The notes under the pieces: model-generated | Told to the model about the DNA's origin: nothing | Seen by the model: the letters and a program-made list of their open reading frames with translations, nothing else | Database searches by the model: none | Shown: in pieces, positions 17,023 to 26,288 of the stretch | Numbering within the stretch: position 1 is the first letter of the stretch | How the letters are laid out: the number at the start of each line of letters is the position of its first letter | NCBI RefSeq assembly: GCF_023156385.1 | Contig: NZ_JAKZAK010000005.1 | Location: forward strand, 182,020 to 246,019 | DNA length: 64,000 bases | Source: Marinobacter xestospongiae | GTDB taxonomy: Bacteria; Pseudomonadota; Gammaproteobacteria; Pseudomonadales; Oleiphilaceae | Direction of reading: 5' to 3' | Made by a program: the position numbers and the translations under genes

Positions 17023-18420
17023 ATGAGCGCAACGGCCTACAGTTTCAGTGTGGTATTGGTGGTGTTCCTGATCATTGGCGTGTCATCGATCCGCAAGAAA
17101 CACCACGACGTCAATGACTATCTGACCGCTGGCTACAGCACCGCGCCCTGGCTGATTGGCCTGTCCTCCGTGGCCACCAATAACTCCGGTTACATGTTCA
17201 TTGGCCTGGTGGGCTACACCTGGGTTGCCGGTGTCTCGGCGTTCTGGGTCGCGTTGGGCTGGCTGGTGGGGGATTGGTTGGCGTGGCGCGGATTCCATCA
17301 GCGTTTGCGACGCTATTCGGAAGATCACCCGGTCAACACCATTCCGGCGCTGACAGCGCTGAACCCGGCCACCGCGTCGAGCCCCCTTCGGGTGGTGTCG
17401 GCAGTGATCACCCTGCTGTTCCTGGCGGTCTATGCCGCGGCGCAACTCAAAGCTGGCAGTAAGGCGTTGCACGTGATGTTCAACTGGCCGGAGTGGTTGG
17501 GGGCTATGCTGGGGGCGTTGGTGGTGGTGCTGTACTCCTTTGCGGGCGGCATCCGGGCTTCCATCTGGACAGACGTGGCCCAGTCTTTCGTCATGCTGTT
17601 TGGGATGGTGGCGCTGTTTGTGGCTGGCCTTCTCGCCGTTGGTTGGCCCTGGCAGTTGGAGGCTGCGTTGACGGCGGTTGATCCGGCACTGACGCGCTGG
17701 ACGCCAGATGGCCTTCTGTTTGGCTTGGTGCCGTTTGTGCTGGGCTGGGTGGCGGCGGGCCTGGGCGCGATTGGCCAGCCCCATATTCTGGTGCGCACCA
17801 TCGCGTTGCGCAGTCCGGAGGATGTGCCGGCGGCCCGCCGGGTTTACTTTGCCTGGTATCTGCCGTTTGCAGTGTTGACCGTGACGGTGGGGCTGTACGC
17901 CAGGGTACTGCTGGACGGGTCCCTGATTGATCCGGAAATGACTCTGCCGTTAATGGCCCAGCAGTTTCTGCCAGAGGTGCTCACGGGCATGGTGCTGGCC
18001 GCCATCTTCGCAGCCACCCTGTCCACCGCCGATTCGATGCTGTTGTCGTGCTCTGCAGCGATCAGCCAGGACCTGATACCCCGCTTCGGGCAGTCCTACG
18101 TCCGCACCAAACTCGGTACCCTGGCGGTGACCCTGGTAGTGCTGGCCATCGCGCTGGCCGCACCGGCCAATGTCTTTACCCTGGTGGTCTTCGCCTGGTC
18201 ATCTCTGGGGGGGACGCTGGGTCCGGTTATTCTGCTGCGGATTGTTCATGCGCCGCTGAATCGGCCGACTGCCATGGCGATGATGGCGGCCAGCATGGTC
18301 ACCCTGATTACCTGGCAGGCGCTGGGGTATTCCGAGTCCATATACGAGCTGCTGCCGGCATTGCTGGTGGCGTTTCTGGTCTACGGGCTGATGTTCCCGT
18401 TCCAACGGAAGGAGGCCTGA
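17023..18420 (+). CDS. Sodium:solute symporter (SSS family)
   Basis: 465-aa polytopic protein with about 13 membrane helices and the SSS pattern: an early NDYLTAGYSTAPWLIGLSSVATNNSGYMFIG (about 30–60), a GAIGQPHILVRTIALRS loop and the sodium-site helix ATLSTADSMLLSCSAAISQDL (about 315–335). It is closest in look to PutP-like sodium/proline symporters, but the substrate is not assignable. ATG 17023 is chosen over 16975 because the first helix starts there; the ribosome-binding site is poor. A universal stress protein gene follows after 6 nt, so the two are probably cotranscribed. Confidence 0.85.
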   Translation: MSATAYSFSVVLVVFLIIGVSSIRKKHHDVNDYLTAGYSTAPWLIGLSSVATNNSGYMFIGLVGYTWVAGVSAFWVALGWLVGDWLAWRGFHQRLRRYSEDHPVNTIPALTALNPATASSPLRVVSAVITLLFLAVYAAAQLKAGSKALHVMFNWPEWLGAMLGALVVVLYSFAGGIRASIWTDVAQSFVMLFGMVALFVAGLLAVGWPWQLEAALTAVDPALTRWTPDGLLFGLVPFVLGWVAAGLGAIGQPHILVRTIALRSPEDVPAARRVYFAWYLPFAVLTVTVGLYARVLLDGSLIDPEMTLPLMAQQFLPEVLTGMVLAAIFAATLSTADSMLLSCSAAISQDLIPRFGQSYVRTKLGTLAVTLVVLAIALAAPANVFTLVVFAWSSLGGTLGPVILLRIVHAPLNRPTAMAMMAASMVTLITWQALGYSESIYELLPALLVAFLVYGLMFPFQRKEA

Positions 18421-18426
18421 GCGAGT

Positions 18427-18885
18427 ATGCCGCTGGAAACTGATGGCAAACTGACGGTGATGTACGCCTGCGATCCCTATCGCGACGTGAACACGCTCGA
18501 TCCCGGAGGCCGCTTCCTCAGTCCGGACAACGCCCGTCTGGTGGTGGTGATGGTGTGCGAGGTGCCGGAGGAGAACCTTTCCTGGTTCCGCAAACGCCTG
18601 ATGCCACCCCATCAGCTGGTGCGCCAGGTGGCGGCGCAGGAAGGCGAATTGCAGGAGCGGATGTTTCAGGTGGTGTCGCACCTGGAGGCCCAGGGCTACG
18701 AGGTGGATTCCAGAGTCCGGCGGGGCCAGGGGATTGGTGAGGTGCTGGTGGCGGTCGCAGAGGAACTGAACGTTGATCTGATTGTTGCTGAACGGCGCCG
18801 CCAGAGCGCCTGGCAGCGCATGCTCGTTGGCAGCGTCACCGACTACCTGAACCGGCACGCCCGGCAGTCACTCTTGATCCTGTAA
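18427..18885 (+). CDS. Universal stress protein (UspA family)
   Basis: 152-aa single Usp domain. The LTVMYACDPYRDV first strand, GIGEVLVAVAEELNVDLIVAERR and the terminal G-S-V-T-x-Y-L-x-R-H-A-R-Q-S-L-L-I-L follow the Usp fold; the G-x9-G(S/T) ATP loop is partly degenerate (RRRQSAWQRMLVGSVT). It starts 6 nt after the symporter stop, with AGGAGG inside the symporter's last codons. Usp genes paired with transporters often modulate them; that is inference here. Confidence 0.8.
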   Translation: MPLETDGKLTVMYACDPYRDVNTLDPGGRFLSPDNARLVVVMVCEVPEENLSWFRKRLMPPHQLVRQVAAQEGELQERMFQVVSHLEAQGYEVDSRVRRGQGIGEVLVAVAEELNVDLIVAERRRQSAWQRMLVGSVTDYLNRHARQSLLIL

Positions 18886-18974
18886 TTGGCCAAGACGACG
18901 GCCGCCAAAAACTGGATAATGGCGACGGGCCATGCCCATGGCGCGCCACATTTTCCAACCCTGGTACCCTCGGA

Positions 18975-21164
18975 ATGCAGATCAACGTCAACTTTCTGGA
19001 CAACCTCAGACTTGAAGCCAAGTTTGACGACTTCACCGTTATCACCGACCAGCCCATCCGCTACAAGGGCGACGGCTCGGCACCCAGCCCCTTTGACTAC
19101 TTCCTGGCGTCCTCAGCGCTGTGTGCGGCGTACTTCGTGCGGGTGTACTGTCTGGCTCGCAACATTCCGACCGACAACATCCGGCTGTCCCAGAACAACA
19201 TCGTCGATCCGGAGAATCGCTACAACCAGATCTTCAAGATCCAGGTAGAGCTGCCGGAGGACATTTCCGACAAAGATCGCCAGGGCATCCTGCGCTCCAT
19301 TGATCGCTGTACCGTAAAGAAAGTGGTGCAGACCGGTCCGGCCTTTGAGATTGAGACCGTCGAAAACCTCGATGAAGACGCCCAGGCGCTGCTGATGGCG
19401 GCGCCCAAGGCGGGTGAGGGCACCTACATCGAAGGCAAGGACCTGCCGCTGGAAGAGACCATCGCCAACATGACCGGCATCCTCGCGGAGCTGGGCATGA
19501 AGATCGAGATTGCCTCCTGGCGCAACATTGTCCCTCACGTCTGGTCGCTGCACATCCGTGATGCGGCCTCGCCCATGTGCTTTACCAACGGCAAGGGAGC
19601 CACGAAGGAAAGCGCCCTGTGTTCGGCCCTGGGTGAGTTCATTGAGCGCCTGAACTGCAATTTCTTCTACAACGACCAGTTCTTCGGCGAAGAGATCGCC
19701 AACAGCGCGTTCGTGCACTACCCGAACGAACAGTGGTTCCAGCCCGGGCCGGATGACGCTCTGCCGGAGGAGATCCTTGATGACCATTGCCGGGCCATCT
19801 ACGATCCTGACGGTGATCTGGCTGGCTCTCATCTGATTGATACCAACTCCGGTCGCCGTGACCGCGGCATCTGTTCGTTGCCGTTTGTGCGCCAGTCTGA
19901 TGGTGAGACCGTGTTCTTTCCCTCCAACCTGATCGAGAACCTGTTCCTCAGCAACGGCATGAGTGCTGGTAATACGCTGTTTGAAGCCCAGGTTCAGTGC
20001 CTGTCGGAGATCTTCGAGCGGGCGGTGAAGAAGCAGATCATCGAGGATGAAATCACCCTGCCAGACGTGCCGCAGGAGGTCCTGGCCAAGTATCCCGACA
20101 TTCTCGTAGGTATTGAGGCACTGGAGAAGCAGGGCTTCCCGGTGTTGGTGAAGGATGCGTCGCTGGGCGGCCAGTTCCCGGTGATGTGCGTCACCCTGAT
20201 GAATCCTCGCACCGGTGGTGTGTTTGCCTCTTTTGGTGCGCACCCGAGCTTCGAGGTGGCGCTTGAGCGCAGCCTGACCGAACTGCTGCAGGGTCGCAGT
20301 TTTGAAGGTCTGAACGACGTTCCGCCACCAACCTTCAACAGTCTGGCGGTGTCTGAGCCCAACAACTACGTTGAGCACTTTATCGATTCTACCGGCGTGG
20401 TGTCGTGGCGCTTCTTCAGTGCCCGGCCTGACTACGAATTCAGTGAATGGGATTTTTCCGGTTCCAATGATAAAGAGGCCGCCACCCTGTTTGGCATCCT
20501 CGAGTCGCTGGAAAAGGAAGTCTATGTGGCGGTCTATCAGGACCTCGGAGCGCCGGTTTGCCGGATTCTGGTGCCGGGTTACTCCGAGGTTTACCCGGTG
20601 GAAGACCTGATCATGGACAACACCAACATGGCGCTGGATTACCGGGAGGATATCCTCAACCTCCACTCCCTCAGTGATGATCAACTGGCCGATCTGGCCG
20701 AGCGTCTGGAAGGCAGCCAGTTGGACAACTACATGACGATCATCACCCTGATCGGCGTGGAGTTTGATGAGAACACGGTCTGGGGACAGCTGACCATCCT
20801 GGAGCTGAAGCTGCTGATTTGTCTGGCCCTGCAATGGCACGAAGAAGCGCTGGAGTTTGTCGAGACCTTCCTGCAGTTCAATGACAACACCGTGGAACGG
20901 GGACTGTTCTATCGAGCGATACAGGCAGTGCTGGAGATTACCCTGGATGAGGAGCTGGAGCTCGACGACTACCGCTACAACCTGGGACGGATGTTCGGTG
21001 AGGACACCATGGCGGCGGTGGTCGGTTCTGTGGACGGCAGTGTCCGCTTCCATGGCCTGACCCCGACAAACATGCAGCTCGAAGGTCTGGACAAGCACCT
21101 GAGACTGATTGAAAGCTACAAGAAGCTGCACGCGGCCCGCGCCGCAAGGGCCGGCTTGGAGTAA
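18975..21164 (+). CDS. ycaO: OsmC–YcaO fusion protein
   Basis: 729-aa protein. Residues 1–140 form an OsmC/Ohr-like domain with the two expected cysteines (Cys50 in SSALCAAYF, Cys112 in IDRCTVKK). Residues 160–580 form the YcaO ATP-binding domain (NGKGATKESALCSALGEFIERLN; FEAQVQCLSEIFERAVKK), and the last 150 residues are helical and TPR-like as in E. coli YcaO. E. coli YcaO promotes RimO-dependent beta-methylthiolation of ribosomal protein S12, while other YcaOs make azolines or thioamides. The OsmC extension suggests peroxide or thiol chemistry. The ribosome-binding site is weak. Confidence 0.9.
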   Translation: MQINVNFLDNLRLEAKFDDFTVITDQPIRYKGDGSAPSPFDYFLASSALCAAYFVRVYCLARNIPTDNIRLSQNNIVDPENRYNQIFKIQVELPEDISDKDRQGILRSIDRCTVKKVVQTGPAFEIETVENLDEDAQALLMAAPKAGEGTYIEGKDLPLEETIANMTGILAELGMKIEIASWRNIVPHVWSLHIRDAASPMCFTNGKGATKESALCSALGEFIERLNCNFFYNDQFFGEEIANSAFVHYPNEQWFQPGPDDALPEEILDDHCRAIYDPDGDLAGSHLIDTNSGRRDRGICSLPFVRQSDGETVFFPSNLIENLFLSNGMSAGNTLFEAQVQCLSEIFERAVKKQIIEDEITLPDVPQEVLAKYPDILVGIEALEKQGFPVLVKDASLGGQFPVMCVTLMNPRTGGVFASFGAHPSFEVALERSLTELLQGRSFEGLNDVPPPTFNSLAVSEPNNYVEHFIDSTGVVSWRFFSARPDYEFSEWDFSGSNDKEAATLFGILESLEKEVYVAVYQDLGAPVCRILVPGYSEVYPVEDLIMDNTNMALDYREDILNLHSLSDDQLADLAERLEGSQLDNYMTIITLIGVEFDENTVWGQLTILELKLLICLALQWHEEALEFVETFLQFNDNTVERGLFYRAIQAVLEITLDEELELDDYRYNLGRMFGEDTMAAVVGSVDGSVRFHGLTPTNMQLEGLDKHLRLIESYKKLHAARAARAGLE

Positions 21165-21282
21165 CTTCCGGCCGGCAGGACTCAGTCGCTTTGGTTCAGC
21201 CGACAGGGTGCGGTCGACAAGTGTGGATCGAAAAGGTTGGGCACATTAAGGGTTCAGTGCGATCTCTAGGGAAGGAAAAGGC

Positions 21283-21696
21283 GTGAAAGCAGTCATACAA
21301 CAGGAGCCAACAGGCTGCGGTATCGCCGCCAGCGCCGCGCTGGCCGGCGTTACCTATGACGAGGCGAGGGCGGTGGCCAGCAGCCTGGGTATCCGGGCGG
21401 CGGATCAGACCCTGTGGTCGGAGACACATCATGTTCGTTGTCTTCTGGATGCAATGGGTATTGCTGTGAGCCCCGTTGAACAGCCGTTCGAATCCTGGGA
21501 TGCACTGCCCGATCGGGCGCTGTTGTCCATCAAGTGGCGCCGGGAAGCCGGACGTCCGTTCTGGCACTGGGTGGTGTTCGTCAGAGATGAACAGGGCGCC
21601 CGAGTGCTTGATTCCAAGAAGGCCTTGGTGAACAACACCCGCCGGGATTTTGGGCGGATGCGCCCGAAATGGTCTATTGCTGTACTCGATCAGTAG
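21283..21696 (+). CDS. C39-like papain-fold cysteine peptidase domain protein
   Basis: 137-aa single domain. QQEPTGCGIAASAALAGVTYDEAR places Cys12 after a Gln-containing oxyanion stretch; HWVVFVRD (His about 104) and VLDSK (Asp about 118) complete a C39/papain-like Cys-His-Asp order. There is no ABC transporter domain and no signal peptide, so it is a free cytosolic domain. GTG 21283 is set by GGAAGGAAAAG upstream. It lies between ycaO and a methyltransferase gene, all on the same strand. Substrate unknown; RiPP leader processing is one speculative possibility. Confidence 0.7.
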   Translation: MKAVIQQEPTGCGIAASAALAGVTYDEARAVASSLGIRAADQTLWSETHHVRCLLDAMGIAVSPVEQPFESWDALPDRALLSIKWRREAGRPFWHWVVFVRDEQGARVLDSKKALVNNTRRDFGRMRPKWSIAVLDQ

Positions 21697-21727
21697 GGCT
21701 TTCCCGAAACCCCAGAGGTAGGGGCTG

Positions 21728-22345
21728 ATGAAGGAATCCAAAGCGTTCTGGGACAAGGCGGCCGCCCGCTACGCCCGTAGCCCGGTCAAGGATGAGGCCA
21801 GCTATCAGAAGAAACTGGCCATCACCCGGGAGTACCTGAAGCCAGACTGGTCGGTGCTGGAGTTCGGTTGCGGCACGGGAAGTACCGCGCTGGCCCACGC
21901 ACCCTTTGTGCGTGAGATTGTGGCCACCGATATCTCGGACGCGATGATTGAGATCGCAACCGCAAAGGCCACAGAGGCCGGCATCACCAACGTTCATTTT
22001 CAGCAGGGCACGCTCAATCATCCAGACCTGACGCCGAACCGTTTCGATGCCGTACTCGGGCTCAACATCCTGCATCTGCTGGAAGACTTGCCCGGCGTGC
22101 TGGCAACGATCCACCGGTTACTCAAATCCGGCGGTGTCTTTGTGTCGAGCACGGCCCTGGTCAGCGAGATCAATCTGGTGTGGCGTCTGGCCATCCCAGT
22201 GATGCAGCGTGTGGGGCTGGCGCCTTACGTCAATCGACTGGGCCGCCAGGATCTGCTGCAGGCGCTGGCAACCGCGGGGTTCGAGGTTGACTACGATTGG
22301 CAGCCGGGTAAGGAATCGGTGTTTATTGTCGCCAGGAAGGTCTGA
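21728..22345 (+). CDS. Class I SAM-dependent methyltransferase
   Basis: 205-aa methyltransferase. Motif I is VLEFGCGTGSTALAHA (about 44–59), the acidic loop is IVATDISDAMIEIA (about 63–76) and the post-I motif is FDAVLGLNILHLLEDLP. The C-terminal lobe (LVWRLAIPVMQRVGLAPYV) is hydrophobic. Acceptor unknown. GTAGGGG precedes the ATG. The last 55 nt overlap the 3' end of the opposite-strand hydrolase gene, so the two mRNAs could pair. Confidence 0.85.
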   Translation: MKESKAFWDKAAARYARSPVKDEASYQKKLAITREYLKPDWSVLEFGCGTGSTALAHAPFVREIVATDISDAMIEIATAKATEAGITNVHFQQGTLNHPDLTPNRFDAVLGLNILHLLEDLPGVLATIHRLLKSGGVFVSSTALVSEINLVWRLAIPVMQRVGLAPYVNRLGRQDLLQALATAGFEVDYDWQPGKESVFIVARKV

Positions 22346-23112
22346 ATCACATCCAGTACCGCGTCTGGGGCGCTGCGGTGGGGAAAGTGGCCGCAGGCCG
22401 GAATGACCCGGGCCTTTGCCTGGGGTGTGTGAGCTTCAAAGCGCTCGGGGTGAAGTGTGGAGCCATACTCATCCGCGTCTCCGTGCAGCGCCAGGGTGGG
22501 GCACTGGACCTGTTGCATGGCTGGCGCCAGGTCCCACTGTCGAAACGCGTCCGAGCACCAGGTGTCAACCCAGGCCCGTAGCACCCAGTGAGCCTTGCTG
22601 CCGTGGTATTTCCCCAGCCGCTCCATCTGTTCGGCAGCTTCAAAGGCCGCTTCTGAGGCCCGGATACCCTCCCGGGTTCGATCTTCCACACAGGTCAGTG
22701 CGGAGATAGCCACCAGCGCCTTGCAGCGCAACGGATACCGGGCGGCGCAGGTGGTGGCCATGGCGCCACCGACGCTGTGGCCCAGGGCAATAAACGCCTC
22801 AAGCCCCAGTGTTTCGCTCAGGCATGCAAACGCCGCGTCGGCCTCTCGGTCGATGAAATCCAGTGGCAACACGCCAGGGTGCGGGTCGGATCGGCCAAAC
22901 CCCAGGCGATCGTAGGCAATCACGGTACGGCCGCTGATGGTGGCCAGTCGATCGGGAAAGTCCCGCCAGAGTTCGACGCAACCAAGGGAGTCGTGGAACA
23001 GTACGATCGGAGCGGCGGATGCCTGCGAGCTCCCATCGGGACGCCACTGCTTGTAGTACAACTGGCCGGTATCGCCAAGGTCCAGCCAGTGTTCAGAAAT
23101 GTTCAGTGCCAT
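22291..23112 (-). CDS. Alpha/beta-hydrolase
   Basis: 273-aa alpha/beta-hydrolase. Oxyanion region APIVLFHDSLGCVELW, nucleophile elbow ALGHSVGGAMA (Ser about 105), acid loop LALHGDADEYGS and catalytic His in VIPACGHFPH. It resembles small carboxylesterase or C–C hydrolase members, but no lid signature fixes the substrate. ATG 23112 has GGAG upstream. Its 3' end overlaps the convergent methyltransferase gene by 55 nt. Confidence 0.85.
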   Translation of the reverse strand: MALNISEHWLDLGDTGQLYYKQWRPDGSSQASAAPIVLFHDSLGCVELWRDFPDRLATISGRTVIAYDRLGFGRSDPHPGVLPLDFIDREADAAFACLSETLGLEAFIALGHSVGGAMATTCAARYPLRCKALVAISALTCVEDRTREGIRASEAAFEAAEQMERLGKYHGSKAHWVLRAWVDTWCSDAFRQWDLAPAMQQVQCPTLALHGDADEYGSTLHPERFEAHTPQAKARVIPACGHFPHRSAPDAVLDVIQTFLATINTDSLPGCQS

Positions 23113-23209
23113 CACTGCGGCTCCGAGCCGGTGGGGGATTGTCCATCGTACCTACAAACTGATGGCCTGCAACAGTGAGGCGTGCGTCCCTGCATGCCCT
23201 TCGGGGGAA

Positions 23210-23383
23210 TCACGCTTTGTCAGTTCTCACTTCACCCCGGTGGACCACCTGGCCGCTGTAAGGGCTCGGCTGGGGGGCTTCGGTACGAGCCTCGTCTGAT
23301 TTGCGGTCGGCCAGGCTGGCGTTGGCTTGCAGTGAGGCGATGGACATCAGGGTCATGAGGCTGATCAGGGCAATCTTGCGCAT
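23210..23383 (-). CDS. Small secreted protein with signal peptide (57 aa)
   Basis: A 57-codon frame with a clear Sec signal peptide: MRKIALISLMTLMSIASLQA, then a short hydrophilic mature part (NASLADRKSDEARTEAPQPS ... GEVRTDKA) of about 37 residues. GGAG lies 8 nt before ATG 23383. It is a free-standing gene between the hydrolase and the LpxR-like gene. The mature peptide has no cysteine and looks disordered, so it may be a periplasmic small protein. Function unknown. Confidence 0.55.
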   Translation of the reverse strand: MRKIALISLMTLMSIASLQANASLADRKSDEARTEAPQPSPYSGQVVHRGEVRTDKA

Positions 23384-23658
23384 AACGGTTTCTCCAGTCT
23401 TTCGGGGGATGAGAGGCTCCCGGTGTGAGTGCCCCTCGAGTTGCAGCCAGTATCCCCATGCTGACGTCGGAGGAATAATTGCCTGTCCGTATGTCTCGTA
23501 TCATCTCCGGTGATGAGTTGTGGCTCGAGACTCATCATTTTTCATGATGTATTGAATTCTTTCTTTCAATTGGTTCCAGCTATCACCGCTGTTTGAGAAT
23601 GGTCCCAGCTTTTCGGCGTCCGGCTATCAGGGCGTTGGCTTTCTGGGAGGAACATACG

Positions 23659-24669
23659 ATGAGGTGGATTGCTGTCGCGGGTTTTGTGATGACGGCATGG
23701 GGGACGTCCGCGCTGGCAGCGCCGCCTGCGACGCTTGCCATTTCCACGGACAACGATCTGTTCTCTCCCACAAGCACCGATAGGGATTTCACTGCGGGAC
23801 TGGCGGTGACCTACTCCAGCCGCAGTGCGCCCGCGTGGGGAAGCATGGCATCGGCGGCTCTGACCGGGCTGGATGGGTTGCTGGCCACCGATCTGGCGGT
23901 CAAACCTTTGGCCTATTCCCTGGAGTTGGGCGCTTATGGCTTCACCCCGGAGAAAATCGAGGCCGCCAACATACAGTTTGATGACCGGCCCTACAGCAGC
24001 CTGGTTTACGCCTCAATCAGCCACAGTTACCAGCGCCCCGAAAGCCGCGATGGCTGGACCACCTCGCTGACTCTGGGAGCGCTGGGGCTGAATCTGTTCG
24101 AAGCTGGCCAGAATGCCATACATCCTATTGTTGGCAGTGATACCGCCGAAGGCTGGGATCACCAGGTTGCGGACGGCGGCGAGCCAACCCTGCGTTATTC
24201 GGCGGCCTATCATCACTACCTGGGCTATGCCCCGGACAGCCAGTTCAAACTCACCGGCTATGGCTCGGTTGGCTATCTTACCGAAGCCGGTATTGCGCTG
24301 GTGTTTCGTGAGGGGCTGATTTCCTCTCCGGATAATCGTTTCAACCCGGAGTTGAGCACCTATGGCGAGCGTGGCCCGGCCCTGGCAGCCGGTCCTGCCT
24401 CAGAGAGCTATTTCTGGGGTGGCCTGGCGCTCAAGGCCCGGGCCTATAACGCCTTTCTCCAGGGGCAGTTCCGCGACAGTGCCCACACTCTGGCTACGGC
24501 TGATCTCCATACTGTGCTGGCAGAGGCATGGGCGGGGTACACCTATTCCCTGACGGATGAGCTCAAGCTGAGCTATGTGCTGCGGGTCCAGAGTTCGGAG
24601 ATCAAGCGGGGGCAGGGGGACCGAACCCTGGCCTGGGGAGGCCTGGTGCTGAGTCGGTCCTTGCGGTAG
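23659..24669 (+). CDS. LpxR-family lipid A deacylase-like outer-membrane protein (DUF2219)
   Basis: 336-aa protein with a signal peptide (about 1–20, TSALA) and a predicted beta-barrel. The LpxR pattern is present: STDNDLFSPTSTDRDFTAGL at the mature N-terminus, DDRPYSSLVYASIS (about 110), a Glu/Asp/His-containing strand GWDHQV and the closing GGLVLSRSL. LpxR removes the 3'-acyloxyacyl chains of lipid A with calcium. Activity here is inferred from the Asn-Asp and DRD motifs. GGAGGAA precedes ATG 23659. Confidence 0.75.
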   Translation: MRWIAVAGFVMTAWGTSALAAPPATLAISTDNDLFSPTSTDRDFTAGLAVTYSSRSAPAWGSMASAALTGLDGLLATDLAVKPLAYSLELGAYGFTPEKIEAANIQFDDRPYSSLVYASISHSYQRPESRDGWTTSLTLGALGLNLFEAGQNAIHPIVGSDTAEGWDHQVADGGEPTLRYSAAYHHYLGYAPDSQFKLTGYGSVGYLTEAGIALVFREGLISSPDNRFNPELSTYGERGPALAAGPASESYFWGGLALKARAYNAFLQGQFRDSAHTLATADLHTVLAEAWAGYTYSLTDELKLSYVLRVQSSEIKRGQGDRTLAWGGLVLSRSLR

Positions 24670-24828
24670 CGGAACCAGCGGACGGGTCCCCGCCTTATTC
24701 ATCACTACAGGAAATGTACGCCATATCGCCAGGCAATTGGTTCTGACACGACGCAGTGGAGACAATCAGCCTGGGATACAACCACTCACACCCGACAATT
24801 CCCCGAAAAACACAAAGGAGAACCAATC

Positions 24829-25152
24829 ATGACTGCAATCAACGCCGTAACCGATGCCAGCTTTGACCAACAGGTGCTGGCCAGTGACAAACCGGTACTG
24901 GTGGACTTCTGGGCGCCCTGGTGTGGCCCCTGCAAGACCATCGCCCCGATGCTGGAAGAGCTGGTGGATGAGTTTGCCGATCAGCTGACCATCGTTAAAG
25001 TGAATGTGGACGAGAACCCGGACATTGCAGGGCGCATGGGGATTCGCAGTATTCCCACCCTGTCCCTGTTTGAGGAGGGGGCGGTCATTGCCCAGCAGAC
25101 CGGCGCCGGCTCGCTGGGGCAGCTTCGGACGTTCATCAGGGGTAACATCTGA
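24829..25152 (+). CDS. trxA: Thioredoxin
   Basis: 107-aa single-domain thioredoxin with active site WCGPC (about 31–35) in the FWAPWCGPCKTIAP context and the cis-proline loop RSIPTLSLF (about 75). It has the usual length of TrxA and no signal peptide, so it is a cytoplasmic disulfide reductant. AAAGGAG is well placed before the ATG. It may not be the housekeeping copy; no trxB, rho or partner lies nearby. Confidence 0.92.
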   Translation: MTAINAVTDASFDQQVLASDKPVLVDFWAPWCGPCKTIAPMLEELVDEFADQLTIVKVNVDENPDIAGRMGIRSIPTLSLFEEGAVIAQQTGAGSLGQLRTFIRGNI

Positions 25153-25239
25153 TCCGCAGTGGCCACAGGAGACCGTGGCCTCAGTGTATGATGTGACCAT
25201 CATCGCCACCGATCTCCAGACGATACGGGTAATTCGACT

Positions 25240-26175
25240 TTGAAGAACCAGGAACTGCAGCTGCTGTATATTTTTGACGCCATCATGACCGAGCGCTCCG
25301 TCACCCGTGCCGCCGAGCGGCTGTCGATGACTCAACCTGCGGTGTCCAATGCGATCTCGCGGATGCGTCAGATCTGGAATGATCCTCTGTTTGTGCGCAA
25401 GGGCCGCAACATCGAGCCCACCTCTCACGCGCTCAGTTTGTGGGACCAGGTCAGTCGGCCGATGTACGACCTTTCCAACGCGGTCAGCGCGACCCAGTTC
25501 GACCCGGCTACGGCCAAGCGCAAGTTCCGAATTGCGGTGACGGATGTGTCGGTGGAGTTGATCTGGCGTCAGCTGGTTCGGCGTCTGGAGGAAGAGGCAC
25601 CCGGAGTGGATCTGCACGCTGTGCCCTATACCCCGGAGCGCTCTCATGATCTGTTGCGGGAAGCCCACGTGGACCTGGCCGTGGGCCTGTTGACCCAGCA
25701 TGATCACAGCCTGCGCAGCACCTGGTTGTTTGACGGAGGCTTTCGTCTGGCCATGCGGGCCAATCACCCGTTGGCAGGGCGGCCAATCACGTTGCAGGAG
25801 TTTCTGGATGCCCGGCACCTGCTGGTGACGATGTCTGGCGAAGCCCACGGCTTTGTCGACAACTACCTCGATCAGAAAGGCCTGAGCCGCCGGATTGCGG
25901 CAACCGTCAATCACTTCTCCATCGTGCCCCAGCTGTTGCGGGAGTCGGACCTGATCGTCGCTATTCCGGAACTGATCAGTCAGGATTGCGGCTTCGTCCA
26001 TGGCCTGTGGATGGGAGAGTTGCCTTTCAATGTCGATCCTTCCAGCCTGTACCTGATCTGGCACGCCCGCCATGATCGGGACCCCGGAGTCACCTGGATG
26101 CGGGAACTGGTCGGAAACCTGTTGCGGGAACGCTGGGCGGAAGTTATGGCCACGGAGCCTTGCAGCCACATCTGA
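25240..26175 (+). CDS. LysR-type transcriptional regulator
   Basis: 311-aa LTTR. Winged-helix at about 5–65 (AIMTERSVTRAAERLSMTQPAVSNAISRMR...PLFVRKGRNIEPT), in the NodD/LeuO/SyrM-like subgroup judged by the VRKGR box, then a periplasmic-binding-like effector domain. TTG 25240 appears to be the start, with only a weak GGG upstream. It precedes a TonB receptor gene on the same strand; whether it controls it is unknown. Confidence 0.85.
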   Translation: MKNQELQLLYIFDAIMTERSVTRAAERLSMTQPAVSNAISRMRQIWNDPLFVRKGRNIEPTSHALSLWDQVSRPMYDLSNAVSATQFDPATAKRKFRIAVTDVSVELIWRQLVRRLEEEAPGVDLHAVPYTPERSHDLLREAHVDLAVGLLTQHDHSLRSTWLFDGGFRLAMRANHPLAGRPITLQEFLDARHLLVTMSGEAHGFVDNYLDQKGLSRRIAATVNHFSIVPQLLRESDLIVAIPELISQDCGFVHGLWMGELPFNVDPSSLYLIWHARHDRDPGVTWMRELVGNLLRERWAEVMATEPCSHI

Positions 26176-26200
26176 TAGAGCGGTCACCATCTCCCAATAA

Positions 26201-26238
26201 ATAATAGTGAGTCGCATTTGCAAACATGTATGCGACTC
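26201..26238 (+). promoter_or_regulatory. Inverted repeat with overlapping Fur-like sequence upstream of the TonB receptor
   Basis: GAGTCGCAT (26209–26217) and ATGCGACTC (26230–26238) form a perfect 9-bp inverted repeat with a 12-nt loop, followed by TTT. The left part (ATAATAGTGAGTCGCATTTGC) partly matches Fur-box sequences before siderophore receptors. It could therefore be a LysR terminator, an iron operator, or both. Confidence 0.4.
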
Positions 26239-26288
26239 TTTAGCATGCGGGCGGTTTCCCATGCACTCTTCGAACGACGAGAAGCCGT

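Noticed and set aside
19113..21131. Long antisense frame over ycaO
   Set aside because: The sense strand encodes a complete OsmC–YcaO protein; the antisense product has biased composition.
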